Source: Cucumis sativus (lineage: Eukaryota; Streptophyta; Magnoliopsida; Cucurbitales; Cucurbitaceae). From it: a stretch of DNA of 64,000 bases. Location: NCBI RefSeq assembly GCF_000004075.3, contig NC_026657.2, positions 7,874,001-7,938,000 of the forward strand, given 5' to 3'. This document shows positions 33,825-47,823 of this stretch, in pieces (the first letter of the stretch is position 1; every line of letters begins with the position of its first letter). The position numbers and the translations under genes were made by a program. A model generated the notes under the pieces. It did no database searches. It was not told the origin of the DNA and saw only the letters and a list, made by a program, of their open reading frames with translations.

Positions 33825-36470
33825 ATGCATAGATCTGGACCGGCCATGGCTTGGAATGTCTTCAAGTTCTGTACGGCCTTGCGAGGTCTTGGTTCGATCA
33901 TGATCCTTTTGGTTCTTGGGGTTGTCGGTGTCACCTATTACGCCGTCGTTTTGACCAACTACGGCCCCGCTCTCTACGATGGCGGTCTCGATTCTCTCAT
34001 TGCTTTTGCCGTTTTGATCTCCTTCCATTGTTTGGTAAATTTTGCCTTTTAATTTCGTTTCTTTATAATCTTTCATTCGTATTTCTCTGTTTGGAATTTA
34101 TTATTTACCTGATTCTTGTTCTTGTGCTGCTTTATAAATAACATAGCCCCTTGTTTTGGCTTGTTTTCTTTCGTTTTTTTTTATCCACTTTAACAATCTC
34201 TGTCGGTCTAAATGTTACAGTCAATTTGTCTTTATTTATCTCAAATCCTCTTTGTTAAATATTCGTTAAAAGTGGAGTTTATTTGTTGGGTAAAGATCAA
34301 ATTCATCTTTCTATTATATAAAAAATCGCTTCCCTGTGGAAATTGGAATCGAACAACTTTTGTTCTTATTTATATAATTTTTAAAAATATTTAATTTCTC
34401 TATCTCTGTCTCTTCCTTTTGATGTGATGTTGGAAATAGTTAAGGGGTTCGGTTTGATTTTCAGTATTCGATATAAAGCTGAGAAATTTTAAAGGTGAAG
34501 GTATTTTGATGTTATGCAGTTGGTGATGCTGCTATGGAGTTACTTTTCTGTTGTTTTGACTGATCCGGGTAGTGTTCCGCCCAATTGGAGACCTGCTGTT
34601 GATGAAGAACGAGCGGAAGGCGACCCGTTGAACACAATGGAATTTAGCATTTTGCATCCGGAGCTATCGAATCAAAGAATTCGATACTGTCGAAAATGCA
34701 ATCACCTGAAACCACCACGCTGCCATCACTGTTCTGTTTGTGAGTAGCAAGTGTTTGGTACTTCATATTTTTCCATTGAGTTGGCGTATAGGTCTTTTGT
34801 TGTTACCTATTTGGGTAGATATTTACGTTTTTCATTTCGGTTTTCAGGTGGACGATGCGTACTGAAGATGGACCATCATTGTGTTTGGGTCGTTAATTGT
34901 GTTGGGGCTCTGAATTACAAATACTTCCTTCTGTTTCTGGTATGTTTACTCTTCTCCAAATTGATTCTTTACATTTTATTTGGACATAGAAATCTTCTTT
35001 CCAATGTCTGGGTGATGTTATTTCATTATTAACTTGCTAAGATAATCGGATACAAGCCAACAAGCCATTTCCTAAGCAAATTATTAGTGAAAGATAGGAC
35101 TCATACAGTGCTAGAAAATGGCAATTGGTTCGTGTAAAAAATGGTTGCACCTGTTGGATTTGGGTTATCGTTTTGCATTGTGTTCTTGATCACTTGTGTT
35201 ATTTTCATAAAATCAGTAAAGCACACTTTGTTTCTCTCTTAAAAAATTATAAAACATGGTGAAGTTTGATCTAATTCCTTCTATTACAATGAGATGTTCT
35301 TAAAGTTCCTTGGAGATCATGATTTTTATAATTTTGAAGTTTATGATAACGGAAAGTCTTCTGTTTTCTACTGGTATGGCTATTGCTCGACTTCTTATGA
35401 CATTATTATTACCATTTCTTGATCTTTCTGCTTTACCTTTGCAGCTGTACACATTTCTAGAGACGAGTGTTGTGACATTGTCTTTGTTGCCACACTTTAT
35501 TGCATTCTTTAGTGAAGGAGAGATACCTGGAACACCCAGTACCCTTGCTACGACCTTTATCGCCTTCGGTAAGCTTGCTCAACGAGCATTCCTTACCCTT
35601 TTAATTATTAGCTTTCTACGAGTATTTGACTATTGCTTCTTTGTTCAGTCTTGAATCTGGCATTTGCTTTGAGTGTTATGGGGTTCTTGATCATGCACAT
35701 ATCGCTGGTGGCTGCAAATACTACAACAATTGAGGTACCATCTTTTGTTTGAAAATCGAAATGTTCATGTTGCACAAGGTAGCTAGGGACAGGTTGTTTT
35801 TGGAAAATACGTTTCTGCTTTAGTTTTGAAATCCATTTTGGGATCTCTAATATATGCCCAATTTTCAATGGGAAAACAATCTTACTTGTTTTCATGAATA
35901 TGTAATCCATAAAGCTAATTGAAAAAAATAAGGAGACAAAACTTTAGAAAGTATCAATAAAACAGCAGCGGACAAGCTCTTTATACTTTATAGGTTCGGG
36001 CACACTAGAATAGGGATGGATGAGCTTCTAAATATTTTCATAGCATGTTAGCTAAAAGGAACTAAAATGTCAAACTTTCCTGTGTTGAAACCTGATTTGA
36101 CACATCTGAATGCTGATGAAAATTTGTTCATACAGGCTTATGAGAAGAAAACGACCCCTAAATGGCGGTATGACCTTGGTCGGAAGAGAAACTTTGAACA
36201 GGTTTGTTAAATATAACTAATTGAATTTTCATTTCCGCACTGTCCTTGTGTCGGATAAAGATCTGTAATGAAATTATATTATGGAGTTTGATGTACGTAT
36301 TGTGCAAGCTTCTTAATTACGCAACATTATATTACACTATACAGGTATTTGGGATGGACAAGCGCTATTGGTTGATCCCAGCTTATTCAGATGAAGATTT
36401 GCGACGAATGCCAGCACTTCAAGGTCTCGAGTACCCATCGAAGCCTGAGTTAGAATCACAGGAGTTCTAG
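33825..36470 (+). CDS. PAT14: DHHC protein S-acyltransferase, PAT14-like
   Basis: DHHC enzymes attach palmitate to cysteines of membrane-associated proteins, usually at Golgi, vacuole or plasma membrane. Seven coding exons: 33825-34034, 34520-34739, 34848-34939, 35445-35568, 35649-35734, 36136-36201 and 36345-36470. All are GT-AG and encode 307 aa. Two membrane segments (about 20-42 and 55-82) precede the TDPG motif near residue 84. The Cys-rich domain ([19 protein letters not shown]) leads to catalytic DHHC at 152-155 in [20 protein letters not shown]. Two further membrane segments follow, then the TTxE motif (TTIE, about 241-244) and the C-terminal [20 protein letters not shown]. All catalytic residues are present. 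The start [20 protein letters not shown] is the same as I recall for Arabidopsis PAT14; a close paralogue is possible. The gene is intact. Confidence 0.94.
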
Positions 36471-39400
36471 GAAGCCCTCAAGCGAACCCATCAACTTTGC
36501 CATTGTGCAAGGGAAACATGGAATCCCCAGCCGAACCAAACACGATCTTCAGCCTTCTCTCTAAAATAACATCTTGATCTTACTGCTAATTCTAGCTCAA
36601 CTGCATTCGTCCCCCACTGGCTGAGGGAGAGGGAGAGAGGGTGTCGTATAACGAAGCCGATCAATATGCGTAATGTGAACAGGTTTCAAAGTAATTGGGT
36701 TAGCTTGAGTTCGTTACTTGTTCTAAAATAACGTATTTTTGTGATGGTGGTCGGAGAACCCCGGGATATCAATGGGGAAATGGCAAATGTTTCCAAAGTG
36801 TGTTATATGCTTTTTTCCCTGTAACCCTTTGTTTTTATAGTTGCTGATACCACAGATGATGGGCAATCTCTGCTCCTCCACCCTTGACTTCTCTTGTTTT
36901 GCTCTTTCCCAAAGTTGTAAACATTCTGTTCCTGTCACTAACCGTGGAAAGTAATTGTCGTTTCAAAGTTGATGGTTCGATCATCTGCTGCTTCGGGTTT
37001 GATTTGGTTCGGTATCAAAATTTAAGTGATATGACATTTTAAGTTTAGAAACATTAGAAATAATAACACTAAAATTGAACTTTTTGCAACCGACTATATT
37101 GGTCGATTTGAACAAAATCAACCGTTTTATTTCCTCTATCATTTTCGGCTTGATTTCAACTCATTAGATTAAATATCAATATTTGATTTTAGAAACATAT
37201 AAATAAAATACATTATTGAAGATATATTTTGGTAAAAAATTTACAAAAATTATTTTTACCCTCAAATTAACTTATGATTTCAATGGGAAATATTTATATT
37301 GGAAACATTGATTAGTTGTTAATAGCTCTCTAGCTTTTATTGTATCCGAAGGAATTGGAATGCAATAAAAAGTTAATGTATTGGAATGCAATAAAAAGTT
37401 AATGTGACAATTCTAGATTGAATTCTATATTTTCTTTATTGTTTTCACGATTTACTATCACATTTTTGTTTCGTCCTCAATTGACACATATTCCAATGCC
37501 TCTTCCAAAAATATATCAAACCATATAACCGTAGGTCTAAAGTGGTGTCATACATTAAAATGGTGTCTCAATGAGATATTTTATGGGAATTTCTTAAGAA
37601 TTACATCCACTATGTAGCCTTACAAAAAGAGTACCTAAAAGAATAAATGGTCTCGAGACTCAACACTCTCTCTAATAAACTACCACCAAATATTTATCAA
37701 TAATGTTAAATTAAAAATTGCGTGTTTATAAAATTTTGGCAAAAGAAAATCGACAAATATCATATGCTTTTCTTCTACATCAAGTAGGATTTGATTTTAA
37801 AATTTCACAAAAAAGGGAAGAAAGAACAAAAAAATCAAAATATATACTTTATCCCGTCATAGTCAACAACTCATAAGTAATGGATTGATAAAGCTCAAAT
37901 TGTTGCAAGAACAATTTTCATATATACACTCATACAAAATATTATATGATATTTATAGTCGATTTTTCGATCAAACCACCGGTTTAGCGAACATTCATTC
38001 CAACTATAAAACCGCACAAACCAAATTAACTGTTGGTCAATTGATCCGTTAAAGCTTTTTAACCCTTTTTAAAATTTTATCATTTTAGTTTTTTTTCAAA
38101 CCAACATTGACCAAAAATTTTCTTATCTTCGATCAACTGTTGTTGTTTTTGGTCGATCGGCTTGATTTTTCGATTTATCATGATCACCCTTAACCATAAC
38201 AACGTGAAAGAGGAAATATGAAGAAAATAAAACCTATAATTGTCAAATTTGGTGCTCCATGTTGCTAACTACCTACAAGCTACTATTTTACCGATTAATT
38301 CCAAGCAATTAATTATTAGTTGTTGGGTATAGAACACGTGTTAAATATTGTTAGGTAAGGTGGATTCTGAGTTCTGTTTTTCTTTTTTTTGGTAGATAAG
38401 CTTAACTTTGGAAATTTTTAATTTATATATGGTCTGTATTTATTTAAAATATTTATAGTTTCTGTATTATATAATTATGCTGATTTTTTTTATAAAGGCC
38501 TAAGTTTTGATAAAAAATCATGATGTGGCATTAATATATATAAAATGAGGTTCGTATAAAATTATATAAACTTGGGTTACATATGTATTATTATAACTTT
38601 TAAATTAAAGAAAATTATTGTGAAATGATAAATTCGTTAAAAATGATATTTGTAAATATGTTAAAATATTATATTCTAATTAATTGAACACGATATCACT
38701 AATATATATGTATAGAAATCTATTAATTGAATAATGATTATTAATTTATAACTATTTTTTATAAATATATTGATTATTTTACTATATTTAAAAACGACTT
38801 TACTTTCAAATTAATTTAAAAACAAACTATTACTTGTTTGATAATTTCAAACATAAATTCAACCTATTATTAACCTCAGTTAAATACAAACTCAGATTTA
38901 CATAAAATATTAGGTCTTACTAAAGTACTAACAAAAACGATTATATATATTTTTATATGAAAGTAGTATTGGGACATAAATTACCAATTATACTTTATGC
39001 AATAATAATAGAGCTGTCTTATAACTCGGTTAAGATTGACATCAAACATTTGATTGATCAAATATAATTAATAACTATCCAAATTTCTATACAAAAAAAT
39101 ATACTGTTTTAGTTACGAATTACAAATTTTTAGTTGTTAATACACATTCATGATCATTTGATCCAGAATACTTTTAAAATAACTACATATTCTCAGCGTT
39201 TTGGTTAAGATTGAGTTTATATAATAGGCTACCTGCAGATAACAATTTTTACTATAGAATCATTATTCAATGTTGCAAAATTTCAAATCATCACTCTTTC
39301 AATGTCTATTGAGTATGTAGGTCTTTGGTATAAACATGATCAGTTTTATAATAAGTTTCTAACTAATTTCTGTTATTAGCAGTTAATTATTTTGTTACCA

Positions 39401-39870
39401 AAGCTGCATGCTGTATACATACATACCGATAGCTTTTTCTCATTGATTAATGATGTTATTAACACAAATTGCCCTTCGTTCTATTGTTAAGATGATTAAA
39501 TAAAAGTAACATGTATAATTCTTCTGCTACAACATGTTTTTGATTTATCATCGTGATTGGAATAGCGTAGACTGTTATGGTGCTGCTTTGGTCATTCTAA
39601 CTATTATCGTTCGAGCTAGTATCGTAGTTTTATTAATCTAAAGAAAAGGGTAATACTAATATTGTTTGATTAACAGTTGGAATATACTATGGTGGATTGG
39701 ATTCTAATTGTTTCACTTTCAAAATCGTGAATACAAGTAATTTACATTCGTGTCTACATTCTTTAATCTTTATTATATTTAATAAAAGGAGCAAAAAGAA
39801 AGAAAGAAAGAAAAGAAAAGAAAAGGAAAAAGAAATATCTCTTCCACTGCCATGATCCGCTTCCTTGATA
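36471..39870. other. Spacer between the DHHC and DUF1442 genes
   Basis: The first 500 bases or so look like the DHHC 3' UTR. Beyond 37000 there are patches of GGTTCGG/CCGAACC-like and GGTCGAT-like sequence (36990-37130 and 37960-38180), a pattern common in plant repeats but not assignable here. A 27-base tandem pair (TTGGAATGCAATAAAAAGTT) lies near 37356-37405. A GAAA-rich purine run occurs near 39795-39830, just beyond the 3' end of the DUF1442 gene. No gene is seen. Confidence 0.45.
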
Positions 39871-40637
39871 TCATTCACGAAACACGTGTTCTTCTCCTGA
39901 CCGTATATCGAAATGTTTGATCCAACGGCTACCAATCACGGCCGAGTTCGAACTTCCACCGGCGCTTCCAATATGAGCAATTTCCAAACCCCGGCCCACC
40001 GGCAAAAAAACGGACTTAACGACACGTGTCCCTCTCCGAAGCACCCCTTGCCATCTAAACCCCAAAACAGTTCTTTCCCATGCATTTTTACATACCAAAA
40101 CTGCTCCTCTCTCGCTAACCCTTACAACTCTCAAAACCCTAGCAAAATCTTTCCCCCTAAAATCCGCCACCAGAAAATCCACACCCTCCGTCTCCGCCGC
40201 CACCGCCTCTGCGTCCCCGATCACCACTTCCGGTAGCGATGTGACCCCGGCCTTCCTTATCTCTTCCACGTACTTCGATCTTGACCGTTCGTCGGCGACG
40301 ATGCAGAGATGGCGTCCGCCGCTGTGTCCGGCGGCGATGGAGAGGCCGACGCTTGTAGCTACTGGACCACCGTCAGACCAAGTCTCGAAGATGAGTTTGG
40401 CGTTCCAACCGGCGGCCATGGCAGAGAGAAGCTCCGCTACGCCGAATTCGCCGTAGATTTCGCACTGAAGAAAAAAGGTAATTTAATTTAATTTAATTTA
40501 ATGTTAAAAAAGAAAATCGTATAAAGATTATTATTATTATTATTATTATGATTCATGAAAAATTGAAATGAACTTACTGATTTGATTGTGTCGATATATG
40601 CCTTGGAAGCTCTATCCGGTGACCAAACAAGCTTCAT
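39871..40637 (-). CDS. DUF1442 family protein
   Basis: Two coding exons on the - strand, 40637-40578 and 40464-39871, joined by a 113-base GT-AG intron, give 217 aa. The start MKLVWSPDRASKAYIDTIKS, then CEIYGEFGVAELLSAMAAGW and NAKLIFETWSDGG, is the plant DUF1442 signature. Alternating hydrophobic strands (HLCIVADE, VDFLVADFRG, GAVLVCKNAW) suggest a Rossmann-like, methyltransferase-type fold, but no enzyme activity is known to me and none is claimed. The coding region is clearly richer in G and C than the DNA around it, mostly from GC-rich third positions, which makes long antisense open frames that are not genes. Just upstream is a TATA-like stretch (near 40700) and a purine-rich tract. Confidence 0.9.
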
Positions 40638-40708
40638 AATTTCTCAGCCTTTTCTTTTCTATTTGATTTTGAAGAAAATGGGATGAGAATTTGGTTTTTT
40701 CTTTACAT

Positions 40709-40767
40709 ATAAATATATAGAGAGAGATGGAGAGAGAAGAGAGGAGAGAAGAGAGAAGAGAGAGATT
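40709..40767 (-). promoter_or_regulatory. GA/CT-rich tract upstream of the DUF1442 gene
   Basis: On the + strand this is an almost pure run of GAGA and GAGAA units over some 55 bases; on the gene's strand it is TC-rich. It lies 70-130 bases before the start codon, next to a TATA-like sequence. CT-rich tracts near plant transcription starts are common and can act as core promoter elements; that role is inferred. Confidence 0.45.
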
Positions 40768-43700
40768 TTTTTTTTTTTTAATGGGAGTTTTATTATTTTA
40801 ATTTTGATAATGGGAGTTGACATTTGCACTGAGAATATGGATAGGCAATAAACCTAAGATTATTGTAGGGAAAGAAAAAGAAAAATGAAAAAAGAAAAAT
40901 AGAGAGAGATTATGGTAAAAAGTACTTTTTCTTGCGTAATGGGTTATTGACATTTTTTGACTTTAGGGAGCATTCCCAATTACAAGTTTACGCTCTTTTT
41001 GCAAAAAAATATATATTTTCAACAAGAAAAATACTATCATGCCTTCTTTTCTAAATAATATATTTTTTAATAATGAGGAAATTGGTTTGATTTGTGATTC
41101 TATCATTTAGAAATAAGAACATCATTGAGGATCATAAATTTTGATTTAGGTGTTGCAATCTTGACCATAGGATTTGATAAGAGAGTTTCAATCTACTAAT
41201 TATTTAATACAAAAAGAGTGTAAAATTCTCTGTGAATTCATTAATTTTAATAAAATAATGCTTTTCTTAAAAATTAGATTGTCGAATTCATAAATTAAAA
41301 AAATTCCCTCTAATGTTGTTTTTCTATAAATAAATTATTAATTTCCTATCATATATATAAAACATTGCACAAGTGAAGACTTATTAGATTATTAAATTTG
41401 TAACTCTTTGTTTAGCTTTTAGAGTTAAAATTGATGATAAATTGTTGTTAGCAAATTTAACTTTAAGTATTAATTTTTATATGGTTGTATTATTTGGATA
41501 TAGTTTTCTAAAACGTAGTTAAAGTTAAACTTAAAATGCTAATCTCAAAGTTACCAAATCTTCCTTTAAATGACTAAAATTGTAATTTTAAGGTCAAATA
41601 ACTTTAAAAAATAAGATGTATTGAATCAACACTAAACGTACATTAATATTTTTTTTGTGTGAAATTAGTTTTAATTTTGTTCTAGATTATTTTCAGAAAA
41701 TGAAAAGAAATGTATAAATAATTTATCTTTCTTAGTGGAACAATTTTGAGGAATTACCTATTTATTTATTTTAATTACTTCAAAGTTTGTATTGTATATT
41801 TGCACTCATTTTCGTATGAAGCTAAAAAAAAAACCCTTTTATTGTACGATATCAACATGAAGTTTATTAGGTCTTGTGGAGACTTTTAAGTACCAATAAT
41901 ATTCATTAGCAACTAATTAATTTTTAAATTGATAAGTTTATAATTTGAATGTCTACCTAAACTTAAATTTCAAATCTTTAATCAATGTTTGTGAAGTTGG
42001 ATTTTGATTACTCTACAATTATATATCAAAGTTTTAATTATGGTTGAGTTGAATATGGTGGCTATATATAATTTTGGAGATCTTTTAACAAGACCATTAG
42101 TTGATAGGTCAATTCTATAAAAATAAAATATACAATACAATTATTACTATTTTTGAAGGTAATAGTTGGAATCTCATTAGACAATAATTGTTATCTAATA
42201 AAATTAGATGTCTAAATCTCATTTTTTTCAAAACGATCGAGTCTAATAAAATAGATGATTATGTCTCATTTTTTTTCGTCAATAAACTTTTAAGTATGTT
42301 ATGTTTTAATCATTAATTACTTTCAAAACTCTTTTTGTTTTTCAATTTTATTTATCTTTTTCCTCTGGATTCTCAATTTTGTTATGAGGTTTTTATATTT
42401 TTTAAGTCTAATATTCAATTGTAACACTTATCTTTAATTAATCTTTGTGTTTTTCTTCTTTCTTTCGTGATAAAAGATATAATCTCATTGAATAATAGAG
42501 ATCAAAACAGGATTAGAAGGGGGAGAGACATCAAGAATTTAAAAGAAATTTTTGGGTGAGAGATTATTAGATCATAACATGGTGTTTTTTTTTATGGGAT
42601 TATGTTACACGAAATTCTTAACAAAAATAAATCTATGCTCGTATTGACCCTAACTCCTAAACGCTCGTCCCTATCTACGTGGTTTTAAACCATACTCGTT
42701 TTAAAGTTACTTGAAACTATATCATTAAATTTGTTAAAAAAAATTTATCCTATTAGCTTTTCTAAAATTTAAAGTATATTTTAAAAAATTTACCCTATTA
42801 GCTTTTCTAAAGTTTAAAATATTTTTTTAGGAATATATAACATGTGGGTTGTGAAAATTAGATCTTTTAATTTGATTAGGTTCGATTAATAAAAATATAT
42901 TTTTCAAAATAAAAAAATTCACAAACTATTTACCATTCAATATTGAAATATTTTGTTGATAATTTTTCTTAATAATAAAATAGTATTTATACACAATTCA
43001 ATAGATAAAAACAATAAAACGTATGGATTAAGAAAAAAAAAGATAAGACAAATAGAGAGAAAACGAAGGGAATGGTGATGAGGATGAGATGATGGGGTTT
43101 GGTTTAAGCAAGTCAAACACGTCTCTAGTTGCATTACAAAACAACTTAAAACCGTTTCTGAAACAACACTTAACAAAAAGTCTTCCAAAAAATAAAATAC
43201 ACAGCCCAAAAAGCGTTACGTTATTATAACTGTGTGTATGTATATAGACTATTAATTGAAAACAACACAAATTAAATCCATCACTTTCCAACCAAAAACA
43301 AAAAAGAGAGAATCTATAAATTTCTTTGAGAAAAATCTATCAACCTCTAATTTAAAAGTCTAATTTAAAATGCATTGATTAATTAATTTCATGTGGTCTA
43401 GATTTATATATATATATATATATTTCACTATATTGCGAGTTAAAAAATCATGGTTTTATATAATATACTAAAAAAATCTTTTCTTTTTAAGAAGAAAAAA
43501 ACATTGTTTTTTTTAAATATTTTATTACAACTAAGAAGGAGATATTTATATATTTGGTGATTATTTGAGTCGGGCTAATTTAGTAGTCACTGACATTATA
43601 TACTTCTATCTCAGACTTGAGATCATACATTTATTTAGTAGATTGATCAACATATAAAATTTTATTTACGAGTGTCAATATGAACATGTATCATCTGATA

Positions 43701-46700
43701 AGTATTGTATATACTATCAATTATCAATAGCTTATGCATGTATTTATCGGTAGTTGTATATATACATGTATATGTTGCTTGTTATTTTATAGAATAGTAA
43801 TTATTATGCAAAAAAAATTAGGTATTATTTAATAATCATTTGGTTTAAGTCTTTCTACGTGTAGATTTTGACTATTTTATTAGAGAAATATGTAAAGAAA
43901 AGGGAGAAAAAAACCTGCTTAGTTTTTAAAAATCAAATGAATGACTACTAAACTGTGTGAGAAAAGTTGCAACAATATAATTACAAAATCTTACCTTTAC
44001 ATATTATTGACTCAGCCAAGTCGATATTTTTAATATAGAGTTTTAAATATTAACAAAGTGAGCTTATATTTTTGTGATTGAACAAGTCGATATTTTTAAT
44101 ATAGAGCTTTCAATATTAACAAAGTGAGCTTATATTGTTGTGATTGAACAAGTCAACTTAATTAGTTAATTCTATTTTAAAAGAAAAATAAAATTTTGCT
44201 CAACAATAAATTTAAAAAAAAAAAGACAAGAAAAAAAAAAAGCAGAGATCATCAAAATAGTTTAAAATTAATACCTTATCTGTCAAATTAGAATGCTTAA
44301 TTATTTTTATGGGCATAAGATGAGAATTAAAAACAAAATCACAATATAATTCTAAACTAATTAGCCACGTCCCATCATGTATTTTTCTAATAATCTTCCC
44401 TAATCTATAAGCTTAATTATCAAAACTCAAATATATCTCAAAATAATAAAAATGAAAACTTTAGAAAAAATCAATTTATCCTAAACTTTGAAATTGTAGG
44501 CTTTGAAGACCATTTATCACAAGTTTTCTTAGAAAATCATTATAATCATATTAATTTCTCATGTTTTTCAAATATTCATTGGATCATTAGATAAAAACAT
44601 GAAAAACCGTGTAAAAAAATTAAAAAGTTAGAATCTAGATTAATTCTTTAACGACGGTTTAAAAGTTCAATTTACATAATAAGAGTTTCGCGTAAGATTT
44701 TCTCTCACGAAATTTAAGAAGTTAAAAAAATGTTTGTGTTTATTTGTTTTTTTTAAAGAGTTGAAGTTTTTGAAAATAACTTTTTATGCAAATAATTGCT
44801 TTTGGTTTATTTATTTATTTTGGGTATTCCGTACCCATTTTGACAAATGATATTTTAAAATTAGTCAAATGTAATTGCTCTCCATGAGCTATATATCATA
44901 TGTTGAGTTATATATATATATATATATAACATTTTTTAATTATAAGTCATTTGTAATTAGTGATAAGGTGATCTCTTATACAAAAGCTGTTTGTGTTATC
45001 TCTTTAGGTTTCTTTTCCTTTTGCATTAAAAAATATATTTACATTTAAATACTTTACTATTAGTGCCACCATTGCTTGAAATTGACATATTTTTATAACA
45101 CATTTTGTCATCATTGGGCTAAGGATTATATATGTTGGAGTTAATTAGATTATTTATATTTAATTTGTAAGTGGGTAATAATTTATTAATGGGGTAACAT
45201 TTATATTAATTATTTGAGCTACAAGTGGGGTATATATTTATATATATATATTATATGTTAGTTTAGTAGTCTTTCATTAATAATGGACAATAATCCATAA
45301 ACTTTATTTTATCTTTAGAATTTGATAAATTAAATGGATGGTGGGAAAAAAAATTAGGATCACTACTATGTAATTAGTTAGGGTTAAATCTTCAATAATA
45401 ATTAATAGAGACTTTGATTTCTCTCTTCCATTTATTGTTGTGGCAATAGTGTGGGCCTTAGCTTGCTACAACTTTGATTCTATTTGTGTGATGACAAAGA
45501 AGTATTTAGTTTGAAATTAATTAACTGATTATTATTGATGATTGCTTCTGTGGTTCTAATTCAGTTGTAGATTGTAATTATTGGACGAATATTATCCACT
45601 TAAAATTGAGTTGTATAATCATGGAAGAACGATGAAAGACTTTCATGGATCGGTGGATCCAAAACTTTATGTTAGAGACACACAATGAACGGCCAATGCA
45701 TGCGTGACATAGAGACATAGAGACCTTATTTACACGTATGTGTAATATATGTATATAAGAACATTAATCATACGTGTTCATTTAGCTACTATTGTGTAAA
45801 TCGAGTCCTTCTTCCACATTTTTCTTTTTCTTGCAAGGTTTTGAATTAAAAGTTCTTTTTTTTTTTTTTGCTATACTAATATAATTATAATTAGAGTTTA
45901 GTTCGTATGGGATAATTAATACTTGGCAAACAAAAGATGCGTGTAAATATGATTGTGTTGTTACGAGACAATCATAATTAGTATTGTTTAAGGACGTATA
46001 TAAATGTTTTTAAAATTTGGTTATATTTGTACCTATTTTAGTTTATTTTGTTAATTTCGTAAATATTTTTTTCAGTAAAGGTTTAATTTTGCTATATTTA
46101 TAAATATTTTCAACAGTTTTGTTATTTAAAATAACTTTTCTAAAAAGATTAGAGTGAATTTAGTATGATGATTGAATAATTAACTTTGAGCGTATTTAGT
46201 ATAGGCCCAGGGGCTCGAGCCCCCTCAATTTTATTGTCTTTATATAATATGTATAAACAAAACCAATTAATATTTAAAATTTGTGAGTAGTTTAGTGGTA
46301 ATAATGTTTATTAGCCTCCTTTCAAATAGAGTTCAAATCTTACTTGTATAGTTTTTTTCTAGGTTTTTATTTTTTAGTCTCCATATTTATAACAATAGAA
46401 CCATTTGATTCTCATGTTTTCAAACCAATGTACTTTTTAGTTTTTAAAAATAGATTTATAAAGTCCTAAAAGTATTGTTTCATTTTCTTAAAATAATTAT
46501 ATGAGATTTAAAATTTTAAAAGTAGTCGTAGAGAAGATATATATATAAAGTTATTATTCTAATTTAAAATATTATATAATTATTTAAAATAAAGAGATTT
46601 ATAAACCTATTTTTAAAAATTCAAAAACTAAGAAGGTACATTTTGAAAACTCGAGAACTAAATGAATCCACTCTTATAAATGTGAGAATAAAAAATGTTT

Positions 46701-47808
46701 AATTTTAAAACTCATCAATTAAACAAACGTATTGATTGAAACCTATAAATTAAAAAGATAAAAAAAATTCATATAGTATAATAGGGCGACCACGTCATAT
46801 GATTGAATGGGAGAAGAATTTGGAAGAGTTGTTATTAATGAAAAGCGGGAAAGCCGTACATATTTTTGTTGACTTTAATTTTGATCAAGTCGTAGTAGCG
46901 TCCAAATTAAAGGCATGGAGAATGAGGCTAAAATCCAACCCTTTTTCCTTTTCTTTCTTTCCCCATTAGGGTTTCCTAAACTAAAAGTCTGATTTTATCC
47001 ATTACCTTAGATTGCGTTTCGTTGCCGATTTTGAAAAACTTGACTCACTAATGGCTTCTTCGAGCTAACCATCTCCTTCCACATTTTCCACCTTCTTATT
47101 TCATTTATAAAAAAATGATTATAATAATCGAAGATTAAGATAATATGTGTTTTGGATTAGAGTTATTATTGATAGTGTTACGATAATATGTGTTTGGAAA
47201 AAAAATTGTTGTTGTAGTATGATGATAATATAAAGTAGAAAAGTTTGTGGAGTTATAAAAAGATGAAATATGATAGTTTGTAAGGTTATTTAACAATAAC
47301 CCTAAAAGATGGAAACCCTTGGCCCAAACAAGGTTTGTGTTATAATCCTTTTCCTAATCCCTCTAAATCTTCAACCCAAACACACCCAAAATATAATTAA
47401 TTTTTAATCTCTACTAATAATAGACACTAATGAAAACTTTATTGGTACTTATTATTAATAGAATATTAATATTTTTGTTATATTTTGTAAATATTTTATT
47501 ATTTTTGTCAATTTTGACAATTTTCGTGTTCGTTATCATGTGCTTCTAAATTTTGTTTTTGAACGTTAGAAAAACTAAAATTGATTGGTCTAACATTAAA
47601 TCTATTTTTTCTTGATTTGGGGTGGTTTTACACCTTTCTCAAGTATAAAAACTGAACTTTTAATTGAATATTTTGTTACGGGTGTAAGAAGAGTTTGATA
47701 AATTCTGCAACATTGTATAATTAGTTTCAATATTTTAGAAAATAGTCCCTATGTGTAATTTTCGTTTTGAAAAATTAGACTTCCATCCTCAAAATACACT
47801 ATTTGTTA
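40768..47808. other. Large gene-free AT-rich region
   Basis: About 7 kb between divergent genes. No exon, RNA gene or coding relic of a transposon was recognised. Items seen: a two-copy 47-base repeat near 42736-42820, TA microsatellites near 43405 and 44915, a 66-base tandem duplication at 44017-44148, and a 14-base perfect palindrome GGGGCTCGAGCCCC near 46209-46222 in an isolated GC-rich patch, perhaps a transposon relic. Confidence 0.45.
44017..44148. repeat. 66-bp tandem duplication
   Basis: CAAGTCGATATTTTTAATAT starts at 44017 and 44083, and the beginning of a third unit (CAAGT) is at 44149. The two copies differ at only a few bases. It is non-coding. Confidence 0.85.
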
Positions 47809-47823
47809 TGGGCCAAAGGCCCA
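47809..47823 (+). promoter_or_regulatory. Inverted pair of site II elements upstream of the CRR4-like gene
   Basis: TGGGCCAAAGGCCCA holds TGGGCC and its reverse GGCCCA separated by three A bases. Site II elements are common in plant genes for organelle functions. The pair is about 660 bases upstream of the ATG, so relevance depends on an unseen 5' UTR. Confidence 0.35.

Noticed and set aside
33717-34076. 119-codon open frame on the - strand opposite the first DHHC exon
   Set aside because: It overlaps the 5' UTR and exon 1 of the DHHC gene in antisense and has no recognisable domain; the + strand protein is clearly conserved.
39913-40491. Several + strand open frames over the DUF1442 gene
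   Set aside because: They are antisense shadows caused by the high GC content of the real gene on the - strand.
46209-46222. Perfect 14-base palindrome GGGGCTCGAGCCCC in a GC-rich patch
   Set aside because: Isolated, with no terminal repeats or coding relic found around it. It looks like a transposon scrap but is not assignable.
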